From Actinobacteria bacterium OK074 (lineage in GTDB: Bacteria; Actinomycetota; Actinomycetes; Streptomycetales; Streptomycetaceae), in assembly GCA_001298575.1 (NCBI GenBank), contig LJCV01000231.1, positions 23,880 through 87,879 of the forward strand: a DNA stretch of 64,000 bases, given 5' to 3'. Positions within the stretch are counted from its first letter, which is position 1. Each line of letters starts with the position of its first letter. Under the pieces are notes generated by a model that did no database searches, was not told the DNA's origin, and was given only the letters and a program-made list of their open reading frames with translations. A program made the position numbers and the translations under genes. Positions 39,581 through 47,345 of the stretch are shown here, piece by piece.

Positions 39581-40784
39581 AGGCCCCACCCGGGCCGAAG
39601 ACCAACTCGGCGAAACGCTCGCCGATACGACGGTGGGTGGCGGCATCCGGATGCAGCCGGTCCGGCAACGGCAGCTCTACGGCGTCGGCCTCGCCGTAGA
39701 GAGCAAGGCCGTCGAGGTGGTGCAGGTTCGGGTCCTCGGCCGCGCGCCGGGCCACGATCCGGGCGAGTTCGTCGCGGATGACCCGCAGGGTCAGCTTCCC
39801 GGCCGCGACCTCGGCCGGGTCGCCCGTGGCCCGGAATTCGAGCTGGCCCGTGCTGAGCGAGGTCATGTCCCAGGCGCAGGGGCCGGGCGTGTCCTCGTGG
39901 ATGGGGCACAGGATGGGCGAGACGACCAGCAGGGGCGTGGTCGGGTGGCCCTCGCGGACGGTGTCGAGGAATCCGTGGACGGCCGGGGTGAACGCCCGCA
40001 ACCTCATGACGTCCATGTTGACCAGGTTGATTCCGACCTTGACGCTGATCAAGTCGGCCGGGGTGTCGCGCAGGGCGCGGGCCGTGAACGGGTCGAGCAG
40101 GGCACTCCCGCCCAGCCCCAGGTTGATCAACTCAACCCCGGCGAGGGCGGCGGCGCGCGCGGGCCAGGTGGTCGTGGGGCTCGCGGCGTCGGAACCGTGG
40201 CTGATCGAGCTGCCGTGGTGCAGCCACACCCTGCGGCCCGGGTCCGGCGCGGGCTCCACGGGCGCGTCGGTGCGCAGGGCGACGAGTTCGGTGGTCTCGT
40301 TGTGCGGCAACCAGATCTCGACGTCCTTGGCGTGACCGGGCAGACCCGTGAACCGGAGGGTGCCGGGCCGGCCCGGCCGCAGCTCGGCGGCTCCGGTGGC
40401 CATGTCGATCGCCAGGGTGTGACCGCCGTCCGTCACGCTGCCCTGCCCGGCGGGGCGGCCGTCGACGACCAGGTCGTACACCCCGGCCGGACGGGGCGGG
40501 GCGCCGGCGTAGACCCGGCGGGTGGGCAGGGTGTCCAACTCGATGGTGGTGGCCCGGGTGCGGAACACCAGCCGTACGCCGGAGGGCTGCGACTCGACCA
40601 TGGCGAGCTGGGGGTCGGTGCACTGGGCCCGGGCCCGCGCGGGCAGCCGGTGCGGCAGCAGGCCGTACTCGGTCCGCTCGACGTCGAGGGCACCGCGGAG
40701 GTGGTCGGGGGTGAGGGGGGTGTCGATCAAGTCGTCGCCGGGTGTGTTGCGGGTGGTGTTGAGTGCATTGCTCGTGCTGTCCAC
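39552..40784 (-). CDS. SGNH/GDSL hydrolase
   Basis: 410 residues from GTG 40784, with GGAGG nine bases upstream. N-terminal beta-sandwich domain of about 190 residues, then the SGNH hydrolase fold: block I GSSISHGSDA (Ser), block II NLGLGGSALLD (Gly), block III GINLVNMD (Asn), block V DRLHPDAATHRR (Asp and His). The catalytic set is complete. It probably removes acyl groups from a sugar or lipid. No export signal is visible. Confidence 0.9.
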   Translation of the reverse strand: MDSTSNALNTTRNTPGDDLIDTPLTPDHLRGALDVERTEYGLLPHRLPARARAQCTDPQLAMVESQPSGVRLVFRTRATTIELDTLPTRRVYAGAPPRPAGVYDLVVDGRPAGQGSVTDGGHTLAIDMATGAAELRPGRPGTLRFTGLPGHAKDVEIWLPHNETTELVALRTDAPVEPAPDPGRRVWLHHGSSISHGSDAASPTTTWPARAAALAGVELINLGLGGSALLDPFTARALRDTPADLISVKVGINLVNMDVMRLRAFTPAVHGFLDTVREGHPTTPLLVVSPILCPIHEDTPGPCAWDMTSLSTGQLEFRATGDPAEVAAGKLTLRVIRDELARIVARRAAEDPNLHHLDGLALYGEADAVELPLPDRLHPDAATHRRIGERFAELVFGPGGAFTRATPPPP

Positions 40785-40865
40785 CTGTTGATGCCTCCAC
40801 CTGTTGATCGCGATGGTCGATTTGGGCGAGATGGTCAACCCATTGATCAATGTTGACTGCACAAT

Positions 40866-40935
40866 GCCGACTACATGGACTACATGGACTACGTGGGCGA
40901 TGTGGATGGCATGGATGGCATGGATGGCATGGATG
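40866..40935. repeat. Short tandem repeats at the end of a TetR gene
   Basis: ACATGGACT units (40871-40890) followed by GATGGCATG units four times (40900-40935). The second set encodes the SMPSMPSMPS tail of the TetR protein. Confidence 0.7.
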
Positions 40936-41500
40936 GCGCCGGCCAGTTCCGCAGCAACGCGTCCAGTGCGTCCAGGATGCGGGTCCAGGTTTCCTGCGAG
41001 TCGGGGGCGCTGTGGCTGAACCCGCCGCCCAGTTCCAGGCTGACGTAGCCGTGGAAGACGCTGCCGAGGAGCCGGACGGCGTGGGTCTGGTCGGGTTCGA
41101 CGAGGTCGTAGCCGCGGAGGACTGCGCGGGTCATCTGCGCGTGCCGGCCACCGGCGCTCGCGGTGGCCTCCGCCGGGGTGAGCCGGAGCTGGGCCGCGGC
41201 GTAACGGCCGGGGTGTTCGCGGGCGTAGTCGCGGTAGACGTTGGCGAGGGCGGTCAGCGCGTCCTTGCCGGCGCGTCCGGCGAGCGCGGCGGCGCCTCGG
41301 TCGGCGAGTTCCTCCAGGGCGAGCAGGGTGATGCGGGCCTTGAGGTCGCGGGAGTTCTTCACGTGCGAGTACAGGCTCGCGACCTTGACGTCGAACTGTC
41401 TGGCGAGTGCGGAGACGGTCACCTGCTCGAAGCCGACCTGGTCGGCGAGTTCCGCACCGGCATGGGTCAGCCGTTCCGTGGTCAGCCCTACGCGCACCAT
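40889..41500 (-). CDS. TetR-family regulator with WHG domain
   Basis: 203 residues from ATG 41500. Helix-turn-helix in residues 8-52 (LTHAGAELADQVGFEQVTVS; ALARQFDVKVASLYSHVKNS), then the WHG-type ligand domain (ALANVYRDYAREHPGRYAAA). The C terminus carries a repeat-derived tail PSMPSMPSMPS. It faces the FBP-domain gene across a 25-base palindrome holding the -35 boxes of both promoters, so it most likely represses both genes. Confidence 0.92.
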   Translation of the reverse strand: MVRVGLTTERLTHAGAELADQVGFEQVTVSALARQFDVKVASLYSHVKNSRDLKARITLLALEELADRGAAALAGRAGKDALTALANVYRDYAREHPGRYAAAQLRLTPAEATASAGGRHAQMTRAVLRGYDLVEPDQTHAVRLLGSVFHGYVSLELGGGFSHSAPDSQETWTRILDALDALLRNWPAPSMPSMPSMPSTSPT

Positions 41501-41533
41501 AAGTACCCTCTCTCTTGCCGAAGGGAATTATGC

Positions 41534-41558
41534 AGTTGCCTAAAAGATTTAGGCAACT
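41534..41558. promoter_or_regulatory. Palindromic TetR operator with both -35 boxes
   Basis: AGTTGCCTAAA-AGA-TTTAGGCAACT: perfect 11-bp arms, 3-base centre. Plus strand: -35 TTGCCT (41536-41541), 17 bases, -10 TAGCCT (41559-41564), then ATG 41572 (leaderless). Minus strand: -35 TTGCCT (41556-41551), 18 bases, -10 CATAAT (41532-41527), then the TetR ATG at 41500. A bound repressor would block both. Confidence 0.8.
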
Positions 41559-41571
41559 TAGCCTGATGTGT

Positions 41572-42063
41572 ATGAAGCCGCTGACCGAGCAAGAGATCCG
41601 CGCCGCCTTCGTGAACTGCACCAAGGGCGCGGCGAAGCGCCTGTCCGTCCCGCGCGACCTGGCCGACCGCCCGTGGGACGACCTGGACTACCTCGGCTGG
41701 CGGGACCCCCAGGCCCCCGACCGCGCCTACCTCGTCGTCGAACTGGACGGCCGACCGAAGGCGCTCGCCCTGCGCTGCTCCGACGCCGGCTCCTGGCAGC
41801 TGCGGCGCAGCATGTGCTCGATGTGCGTCACCACGCACACGGGTGGAGTCTCCCTGATGGTCGCGCCGAAGGCGGGCAAGGCGGGTCAGCAGGGCGACTC
41901 GGTGGGGGCGTACATGTGCAGCGACCTCGCCTGCTCGCTCTACATACGCGGCAAGAAGGACGCGGGGGCGGGCTCCCGGCTGCACGAGACGATCACGCTG
42001 GAGGAGAAGGTGCGGCGCGTGGCGGGGAATGTGGCGGCGTTTGTGGCGAAGGTGGGTGGGTGA
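41572..42063 (+). CDS. FBP-domain protein (FusB-like zinc-binding type)
   Basis: 163 residues from ATG 41572. FBP (elongation factor G-binding) domain with a four-Cys zinc finger: MCSMC and CSDLAC. Related FusB/FusC proteins bind EF-G and free it from fusidic acid-stalled ribosomes; most actinobacterial members are uncharacterised. N terminus KPLTEQEIRAAFVNCTKGAA. Controlled by the divergent TetR repressor, judging from the shared operator. Confidence 0.9.
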   Translation: MKPLTEQEIRAAFVNCTKGAAKRLSVPRDLADRPWDDLDYLGWRDPQAPDRAYLVVELDGRPKALALRCSDAGSWQLRRSMCSMCVTTHTGGVSLMVAPKAGKAGQQGDSVGAYMCSDLACSLYIRGKKDAGAGSRLHETITLEEKVRRVAGNVAAFVAKVGG

Positions 42064-42166
42064 CGGGGGGTGGGGGTGACGGGGGTGGGACTTGGGCCCG
42101 GCCGCGGGGCTTGAGTTGGACGGCGGGGCTTGGGTTGGACCGTGGGACTTGGGTTGGACCGTGGGA

Positions 42167-42649
42167 CTAGGAACGCCTCCGCCGCAGCACCACCGCGACG
42201 GCCGTCCCGGCCCCCGCGATCACCAGTCCGACCCCGCCGAAGACCAGCGGCAGCAGCCACAGCGAGAGGAACCCGTTGATCCGCGCGTCCTCGGGGGAGT
42301 CGGCGCGGTAGAGGACCTCGACCCGTTCGCCCCTCTCGTACGCGGGCGGATTGGACCCCGTGGAGTCCCGGAACGTCGTCGAGGTGCCGTCCGCCGCCGT
42401 GAACTCGACCACCGGATACGCCGAGGGCTCGTGGCTCCCGCTCCCCGTGCCCTTGCGGTAACCGCTGCTGGAGCTGCTGTTCCGCCACTCCAGGTCCACC
42501 ACCGTGCCCCGGGCCCGCTCCGCGTCCGTCAGGAACGAGACCGACACCCCCGCCAGGATCAGCCCGATGACGAAGAACAGCGTCCCGAACGAGATCGCCC
42601 CGAACGGAATCCACCAGCGGGCCCCCCGCCCACGCACCCGTATCCGCAC
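42167..42649 (-). CDS. DUF3592 membrane protein
   Basis: 160 residues with two membrane helices (FGAISFGTLFFVIGLILAGV and LWLLPLVFGGVGLVIAGAGT) flanking an extracytoplasmic beta domain of the DUF3592 type (ARGTVVDLEWR, YPVVEFTAADG, GERVEVLYRADSPEDARIN). Function unknown. Downstream DNA (42084-42166) holds imperfect GGACTTGGGTTGGACCGTG repeats. Confidence 0.88.
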   Translation of the reverse strand: MRIRVRGRGARWWIPFGAISFGTLFFVIGLILAGVSVSFLTDAERARGTVVDLEWRNSSSSSGYRKGTGSGSHEPSAYPVVEFTAADGTSTTFRDSTGSNPPAYERGERVEVLYRADSPEDARINGFLSLWLLPLVFGGVGLVIAGAGTAVAVVLRRRRS

Positions 42650-42834
42650 GACGTCCCTCTCAATTGCCTTCAGTCCGAGGGAGGTTATCGCGGGTGAGCG
42701 GACGCCCTTGCCGTAGGGGCTGGCCGGAGCGCCCGGCCGGCTGCGGGACGAGCGGACAGGGGGCTGCGCGTGCAGGGATGCAGGGATGCCGGGATGCCGT
42801 CAAGGCTCCGCGCCAGGCCCGCGCCAGGCCGGTG

Positions 42835-43596
42835 TCAGGCCCGCGCCAGGACGCAGAACTCATGGCCCTCCGGGTCGGTCAGGCACCTCCACGGGACGTC
42901 GCCCTGGCCGATGTCGAGATCGGTGGCGCCGAGGGCTCGCAGCCGGGGCACCTCCGTCTCGTGATCGTCACTGGGATACCGCAGCAGATCGAGATGGACG
43001 CGGTCGCGGTCGCGGTCGCGATTGCGGTCCGGCACGGTCTTCACGTCGATGCGGAGGAACTCCAGATACGGGCCGACCCCCTTGGCGGAGCGGAACACCG
43101 CATGATCGTCGGTCACTTCGTGCAGAGCCCAGTCCACCGCCGCGTCCCAGAACCGGGCCATGGCCCGCGGATCCGCGCAGTCGACCACCACCGCGGCGAT
43201 CGGCCCGGTGTCCCGGTAGCCCTCCCGAGGCTCCAGCACGCAGAACTCGTTGCCCTCCGGATCGGAGAGGACCGTCCATGGCACATGGCCCTGGCCCACG
43301 TCGGCGGGCGTCGCGCCGAGCGCCTTCAGCCGTGCGACCAACTCCGCCTGATGGGCCGCGGAGGTGGTGGCGAGATCGAGGTGCACACGGTTCTTGGCCG
43401 CCGTCTTGGGCTCCGGCACGGCAACGACGTCGACACGTACGCCGACCGGGTCCCGCCAGTCGAAACCGCTGCGTCCGACGTTGGTCTCGCCGGGGTGCCC
43501 ACTGGAAACACTCCAGCCGAGCGCCTCCGCCCAGAACCTGCCGACCGTCGAGTCGTCGAGCGCTTTTATGTTCACCAGGACGGGCAGGAGTGTCAT
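42835..43596 (-). CDS. VOC-family protein (two glyoxalase-like domains)
   Basis: 253 residues, two tandem domains of about 125 residues that mirror each other: ALDDSTVGRFWAEALGW / ADPRAMARFWDAAVDWA, LSDPEGNEFCVLEP / LTDPEGHEFCVLARA, and RVHLDLA / RVHLDLL. Vicinal-oxygen-chelate fold; His and Glu in each could bind metal. Substrate unknown. Arg-Asp-Arg-Asp repeats (DRNRDRDRDRVHLD) come from a hexanucleotide repeat. ATG 43596 has TAGGAT 13 bases upstream (leaderless). Confidence 0.9.
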   Translation of the reverse strand: MTLLPVLVNIKALDDSTVGRFWAEALGWSVSSGHPGETNVGRSGFDWRDPVGVRVDVVAVPEPKTAAKNRVHLDLATTSAAHQAELVARLKALGATPADVGQGHVPWTVLSDPEGNEFCVLEPREGYRDTGPIAAVVVDCADPRAMARFWDAAVDWALHEVTDDHAVFRSAKGVGPYLEFLRIDVKTVPDRNRDRDRDRVHLDLLRYPSDDHETEVPRLRALGATDLDIGQGDVPWRCLTDPEGHEFCVLARA

Positions 43597-43640
43597 GGCG
43601 GCGATCCTATTGACCTGCCTCGCTCAAGCTGCTGGCCGTG

Positions 43641-44252
43641 CTACTGGACAGCGCTCGCACCGGCCGGTGCCGGTGCCGGTTCCGCTGCCGTGGGGATGGC
43701 GTTGTCGACGAGGACGGCCGCGATGGCGGCGGCGGTGGTGAACGCTTCGGTGTTGAGGACTCGGCTGCGGGCCGAGGCGCCGTCCAGGAGCAGCGCCAGT
43801 TGCTCGCCGAGCTGTTCGGGGTTGGTGGCGCCGGCCTCGCGGGCGGTATCGGTGAGCCGGGCGGCAAAGGCTTTCTTGTAGTCGCGGGCCTGTACGCGTG
43901 CGGGGTGGTCCGGGTCGGGGATTTCGACGGCCGCCGCGATGAACGGGCACAGGGGCGCGTGCACGTCGAACGTGGCGAGGAGCCGTTCGCGAGGGGTGAG
44001 GTCGGCGCGGTCGAACACCTCGGGCAGGACGTCGGGATCGAATCGGCGCAGGCATTCGGCGATCAGTTCGTCCTTGCCGGCGAAGTGCTGGTAAAGCGTG
44101 CGCTTGGACACCTCGGCCACCGCACAGAGCTGGTCCATGCCGGTGCAGTTGATGCCCTGATCGCGGAACAGCTGTTGTGACGCGCTGATGATGCGCTCTC
44201 GTGCGCCCCTGCCGCGGCGCAGGCCCCGCGGTCCCTTCTCCATCTCTGTCAC
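43641..44252 (-). CDS. TetR-family regulator
   Basis: 203 residues from GTG 44252 (VTEMEKGPRGLRRG), with TACGCT 12 bases upstream; ATG 44243 is an alternative. Helix-turn-helix in residues 15-62 (RERIISASQQLFRDQGINCT; LCAVAEVSKRTLYQHFAGKD). The ligand domain ends in a Pro/Ala tail. Divergent from the SDR gene at 44378; two palindromes lie between (44265-44286) and a third repeat at 44322-44349. It probably represses itself and the SDR gene. Confidence 0.9.
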   Translation of the reverse strand: MTEMEKGPRGLRRGRGARERIISASQQLFRDQGINCTGMDQLCAVAEVSKRTLYQHFAGKDELIAECLRRFDPDVLPEVFDRADLTPRERLLATFDVHAPLCPFIAAAVEIPDPDHPARVQARDYKKAFAARLTDTAREAGATNPEQLGEQLALLLDGASARSRVLNTEAFTTAAAIAAVLVDNAIPTAAEPAPAPAGASAVQ

Positions 44253-44264
44253 ACGCCCAGCGTA

Positions 44265-44286
44265 ACCCACTTGGGTACCGATCGGT
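44265..44286. promoter_or_regulatory. Two adjacent palindromes, candidate TetR operator
   Basis: ACCCA-CT-TGGGT (44265-44276) and ACCGATCGGT (44277-44286) abut each other and occupy the spacer of the TetR promoter (-10 TACGCT, 44264-44259 on the minus strand). Confidence 0.6.
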
Positions 44287-44321
44287 GTGCATAGCTTGCA
44301 CCCCGCGCGGCCGTTCGATAC

Positions 44322-44349
44322 GTTAAGTACCCAGAACGGTTTACTTAAC
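44322..44349. promoter_or_regulatory. Inverted repeat before the SDR gene
   Basis: GTTAAGTA (44322-44329) and TACTTAAC (44342-44349), perfect 8-bp arms around a 12-base centre; it lies 29 bases before the SDR start and is AT-rich. Second candidate operator for the divergent TetR. Confidence 0.5.
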
Positions 44350-44377
44350 ATCGGTGCGGCATCTGAATGGAGTGGTC

Positions 44378-45112
44378 GTGGGAAAGCTCGATGGCAAGGT
44401 TGCGGTGATCACCGGCGCGACAAGCGGGATGGCGCTGGCCGGTGCGAAGTTGTTCGTCGACGAAGGGGCTCACGTCTTCATTTCGGGCCGGCGGGAGGAC
44501 GCGCTGGACGAAGCCGTCAAGCTGATCGGCCGGAACGTGACCGGCGTGCAGGCCGATTCGGCCGACCTCGACGATCTGGATCGTTTGTTCGAGACGGTGA
44601 GGCGGGAAAAGGGCACGGTCGACGTGTTGTGGGCAAGCGCCGGGACGGGCGAGCAGAGCAGGCTCGGCGAGATCACCGAGGAGCAGTTCGACGCCGCCTT
44701 CTCGCTGAACGCGCGCGGCACGCTGTTCACGGTCCAGAAGGCGCTGCCGCTGTTCAACGATGGAGGTTCGATCTTCATGACCGGGTCGAACGCCTCGCTC
44801 CGGGGCTACCCCGACTGGAGCGTGTACGCAGCGAGCAAGGCCGTACTGCCCGCCTACGCACGGGTGTGGGTGTCCGAGCTGAGGGACCGGAGGATCCGGG
44901 TGAACGTGCTGACCCCCGGCCAGGTCGCCACGCCGATCCTGGAGGAGGTGATGGACGACCGGACGAAGGCGCAGTTCGAATCCGTGATCCCGCGGCGGGA
45001 GATGGGCCGCCCGGAGGAGATCGCGTCGGTCGCGTTGTTCCTCGCCTCGGACGACTCAAGCTACGTCAACGGCATGGAGCTGGTTGTCGACGGCGGCACC
45101 ACGGTGATCTGA
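44378..45112 (+). CDS. SDR-family oxidoreductase
   Basis: 244 residues from GTG 44378 with GGAG five bases upstream. Cofactor motif TGATSGMA (usual third Gly position changed), DVLWASAGTG in place of NNAG, catalytic Ser in FMTGSNAS and YAASKA with Tyr and Lys, and VNGMELVVDGGTT at the end. A classical SDR; substrate unknown. Regulated probably by the divergent TetR. Confidence 0.93.
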   Translation: MGKLDGKVAVITGATSGMALAGAKLFVDEGAHVFISGRREDALDEAVKLIGRNVTGVQADSADLDDLDRLFETVRREKGTVDVLWASAGTGEQSRLGEITEEQFDAAFSLNARGTLFTVQKALPLFNDGGSIFMTGSNASLRGYPDWSVYAASKAVLPAYARVWVSELRDRRIRVNVLTPGQVATPILEEVMDDRTKAQFESVIPRREMGRPEEIASVALFLASDDSSYVNGMELVVDGGTTVI

Positions 45113-45250
45113 GCGCGATGCCGGCGGGTACCCGAGCTGGAGCAGGTTGGTAGCGCGCGTCCGGCCGGGCGCGGAGACCCGGGCCGGGTCCGCGTCGCGG
45201 TGCCGCATATCTGGCACTCTCGGACTGGTATCGGGTCGGTCATTGTCTCG

Positions 45251-45292
45251 GCGGGTGCGGGTGCGGGTGCGGGTGCGGGTGCGGGCGCGGGC
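45251..45292 (+). repeat. Hexanucleotide microsatellite GCGGGT/C x7
   Basis: Five GCGGGT and two GCGGGC units in a row, in non-coding DNA upstream of the XRE gene. Confidence 0.85.
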
Positions 45293-45388
45293 GGGGTCGG
45301 GGTTGAGGTCGGGCGGCAGGGTGTCGATCCGCGCGACGCGGGTACGGCGGGCGCGTTCACGCTCAGTCGCAAGTGGCCCAGCGCACTT

Positions 45389-45414
45389 TTGCAAGCGGCT
45401 GCTTGCAATAGTTA
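45389..45414 (+). promoter_or_regulatory. XRE operator and -10 box
   Basis: TTGCAAGC-GGCT-GCTTGCAA (45389-45408), perfect 8-bp arms, directly followed by TAGTTA (45409-45414), 12 bases before ATG 45421. The position suggests autoregulation by the XRE protein. Confidence 0.6.
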
Positions 45415-45420
45415 GCGGCG

Positions 45421-46068
45421 ATGCGGCAAGGTGGAGGCATGGCATCGCTCAACGTCGGCAACCTCGGCAATCTCGGTGAGTACCTGCGGGAGCAGCGTCG
45501 TAACGCGCAGTTGTCGTTGCGGCAGCTCGCCGATGCCGCCGGCGTGTCCAATCCGTACCTGAGCCAGATCGAACGCGGGCTGCGCAAGCCCAGCGCCGAG
45601 GTCTTGCAGCAGGTCGCCAAGGCGCTGCGGATCTCCGCCGAGACGCTCTACGTCCGCGCGGGCATCCTCGACGCCGAACGGGACCGGGACGAGGTCGAGA
45701 CACGTGCCGTCATCCTCGCCGACCCCACGCTCAACGAGCGGCAGAAACAGGTGCTGCTCCAGATCTACGAGTCCTTCCGTAAGGAGAACGGGTTCGAGAT
45801 CGCCGGAGTGGGCGTGGTGAATCCCGTGAGTGCGACGGGTGAGGCGGTAGGAGTGGAAGTCGACTCGAAAGCCGATGCGGAAACCGACGTGGAAACCGAC
45901 GTGGAAGCGGCGGTCGATACCCAAGCCCAAGCCCAAGTCGATGCCCAAGCCGAAGCTGGGGCGGGTGGCGGCGTGGAGAGCGTCTCCGTGCGGCGTCGGC
46001 GCCGCTCCCGTAACCCCTCCGGCGACGGCGACGGCGACGGTGCCGATCCGCAACAGACCGCCGACTGA
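45421..46068 (+). CDS. XRE-family regulator with variable acidic tail
   Basis: 215 residues from ATG 45421 (TAGTTA 12 bases upstream); ATG 45439 (MASLNVGNLG) is the start I would expect from homologues and also fits. Helix-turn-helix at residues 18-75 (LGEYLREQRRNAQLSLRQLA; GVSNPYLSQIERGLRKPSAE). A helical stretch ending QIYESFRKENG follows, and then a low-complexity tail (DAETDVETDVEAAVDTQAQA). Adjacent to the HbhA-like gene, as in other streptomycetes, which may be its target. Confidence 0.9.
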   Translation: MRQGGGMASLNVGNLGNLGEYLREQRRNAQLSLRQLADAAGVSNPYLSQIERGLRKPSAEVLQQVAKALRISAETLYVRAGILDAERDRDEVETRAVILADPTLNERQKQVLLQIYESFRKENGFEIAGVGVVNPVSATGEAVGVEVDSKADAETDVETDVEAAVDTQAQAQVDAQAEAGAGGGVESVSVRRRRRSRNPSGDGDGDGADPQQTAD

Positions 46069-46150
46069 TCGCCGAGCTCATCTCCGAAGATCTCCGACTG
46101 ACCGGCTACACAAAACCCTCAAAAATCAGCTAACCGGGAGGATCGCCACC

Positions 46151-46804
46151 ATGGCCATCACCGACGACCTGCGCAAGACCCTCAGCGACCCGACCCCCCT
46201 CTACTTCGCCGCCGGTACCGCCGACCTCGCCCTTCAGCAGGCCAAGAAGGTCCCCGGCATCGTCGAGCAGCTCCGGACCGAGGCCCCGGCCCGCTTCGAG
46301 GCCGTGCGCAACACCGACCCGAAGGCCGTCCAGGAGAAGGCCGCCACCCGGGCCAAGGAGGCGCAGGCGCGCGCCAAGGGGGCGCAGGAGAACCTTCAGA
46401 CCAAGGTCAGCGAGTTCATCGGCACCCTCGACGGTGACCTGAAGAAGCTCGGCAGCACGATCGACGCGGACCTCAAGAAGCTCGGCGAGTCCGCCCAGGA
46501 CCTCGCGCTGCGCGGTGTCGGCGTCGCCGCCGAGTACGCGGTCAAGGCCCGCGAGACCTACGAGAAGGTCGCCGAGCAGGGCGAGAAGGCCGTCAAGACC
46601 TGGCGCGGCGAGGCCGCCGACGAGATCCAGGAACTCGCCGTCGCCGTCGAGCCGGAGCCCGCCCCGGCGCCCGCTCCCGCCCCGGCCGCCGAGGCCAAGC
46701 CCGCCGAGGCCAAGGCCGTGCCCGAGCCCGCCAAGAAGACCGCCGCGAAGAAGGCTCCGGCCCGCAAGGCCGCGGCCAAGAAGACCACCCCGCCCGCCAA
46801 GTAA
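46151..46804 (+). CDS. HbhA-like helical protein with Lys/Ala/Pro tail
   Basis: 217 residues; GGGAGG before ATG 46151. Long amphipathic helices (TPLYFAAGTADLALQQAKKV; KLGSTIDADLKKLGESAQDL) then a C-terminal tail rich in Lys, Ala and Pro (AKKTAAKKAPARKAAAKKTT). This is the layout of mycobacterial heparin-binding hemagglutinin, whose Lys-rich tail binds sulfated sugars; the tail also resembles histone-like DNA-binding tails. Role in Streptomyces unknown. A hairpin follows at 46835-46867. Confidence 0.88.
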   Translation: MAITDDLRKTLSDPTPLYFAAGTADLALQQAKKVPGIVEQLRTEAPARFEAVRNTDPKAVQEKAATRAKEAQARAKGAQENLQTKVSEFIGTLDGDLKKLGSTIDADLKKLGESAQDLALRGVGVAAEYAVKARETYEKVAEQGEKAVKTWRGEAADEIQELAVAVEPEPAPAPAPAPAAEAKPAEAKAVPEPAKKTAAKKAPARKAAAKKTTPPAK

Positions 46805-46834
46805 GCACGGGGTTGTCACGGCGTCATCACGACG

Positions 46835-46867
46835 GCCGGGGACTCGGGCACTCTCCGCGTCCCCGGC
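46835..46867 (+). terminator. Hairpin after the HbhA-like gene
   Basis: GCCGGGGAC (46835-46843) pairs with GTCCCCGGC (46859-46867), 15-base loop, 30 bases after the stop. Confidence 0.55.
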
Positions 46868-46942
46868 TCGTTCTCTGGGTACGGTGACCCTACGGGCGTA
46901 CGGTTCGCCGTACCGGACGATTCGACACGGGTGGTGGGCATT

Positions 46943-47293
46943 GTGCTGATGTCGGCATTCGGCGGCCTCATGTGGCTGCTCTTCACCGGGATGCTGATGC
47001 TCGCCGTGGTGGCACTGGTGATGGCCGCGCTGTTCCGCGACGACGCCTACCGCGCCGCCGACAAGAAGAACAAGGGCTTCTGGCTGATCATCCTCGGCGT
47101 CACCGTCCTGGTGAACCTGGTCGTGCCCGTGCTCTTCCTGCAACTCGCCGGCCTCGTCGCGACGATCGTCTTCTTCGTCGACGTTCGCCCCGCGCTCCGC
47201 CAGGTCTCCGGCGGCGGAGGCGGTCGCTGGGGCCGACGCGGCGGCGGCAGCAGCAGCGACGGTCCCTACGGCCCGTACAACGGCGGCCGTTAG
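46943..47293 (+). CDS. DUF2516 membrane protein
   Basis: 116 residues from GTG 46943 (MLMSAFGGLMWLL); in-frame GTG 46931 and 46934 are alternatives. Three hydrophobic segments (LLFTGMLMLAVVALVMAALF; GFWLIILGVTVLVNLVVPVL; LAGLVATIVFFVDV) with the charged loop FRDDAYRAADKKNKG between the first two, and a Gly/Arg/Ser-rich tail. Function unknown. Confidence 0.85.
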   Translation: MLMSAFGGLMWLLFTGMLMLAVVALVMAALFRDDAYRAADKKNKGFWLIILGVTVLVNLVVPVLFLQLAGLVATIVFFVDVRPALRQVSGGGGGRWGRRGGGSSSDGPYGPYNGGR

Positions 47294-47345
47294 TCCCCCC
47301 TGCCCCCCGCCCCCCTGGTACCTCTCTGGTACCTCGGTTTCCTGC

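Larger units (their letters stand above)
45113..45420 (+). other. Intergenic region with hexanucleotide repeat and XRE promoter
   Basis: 308 bases with no convincing gene. (GCGGGT)5(GCGGGC)2 at 45251-45292. The last 35 bases hold the palindrome TTGCAAGC-GGCT-GCTTGCAA and TAGTTA, described separately. Confidence 0.55.

Noticed and set aside
28426..46100. Integrated mobile element or genomic island
   Set aside because: The region looks accessory, but no integrase, transposase, att repeat or tRNA gene was seen, and codon use is normal except in small intergenic parts.
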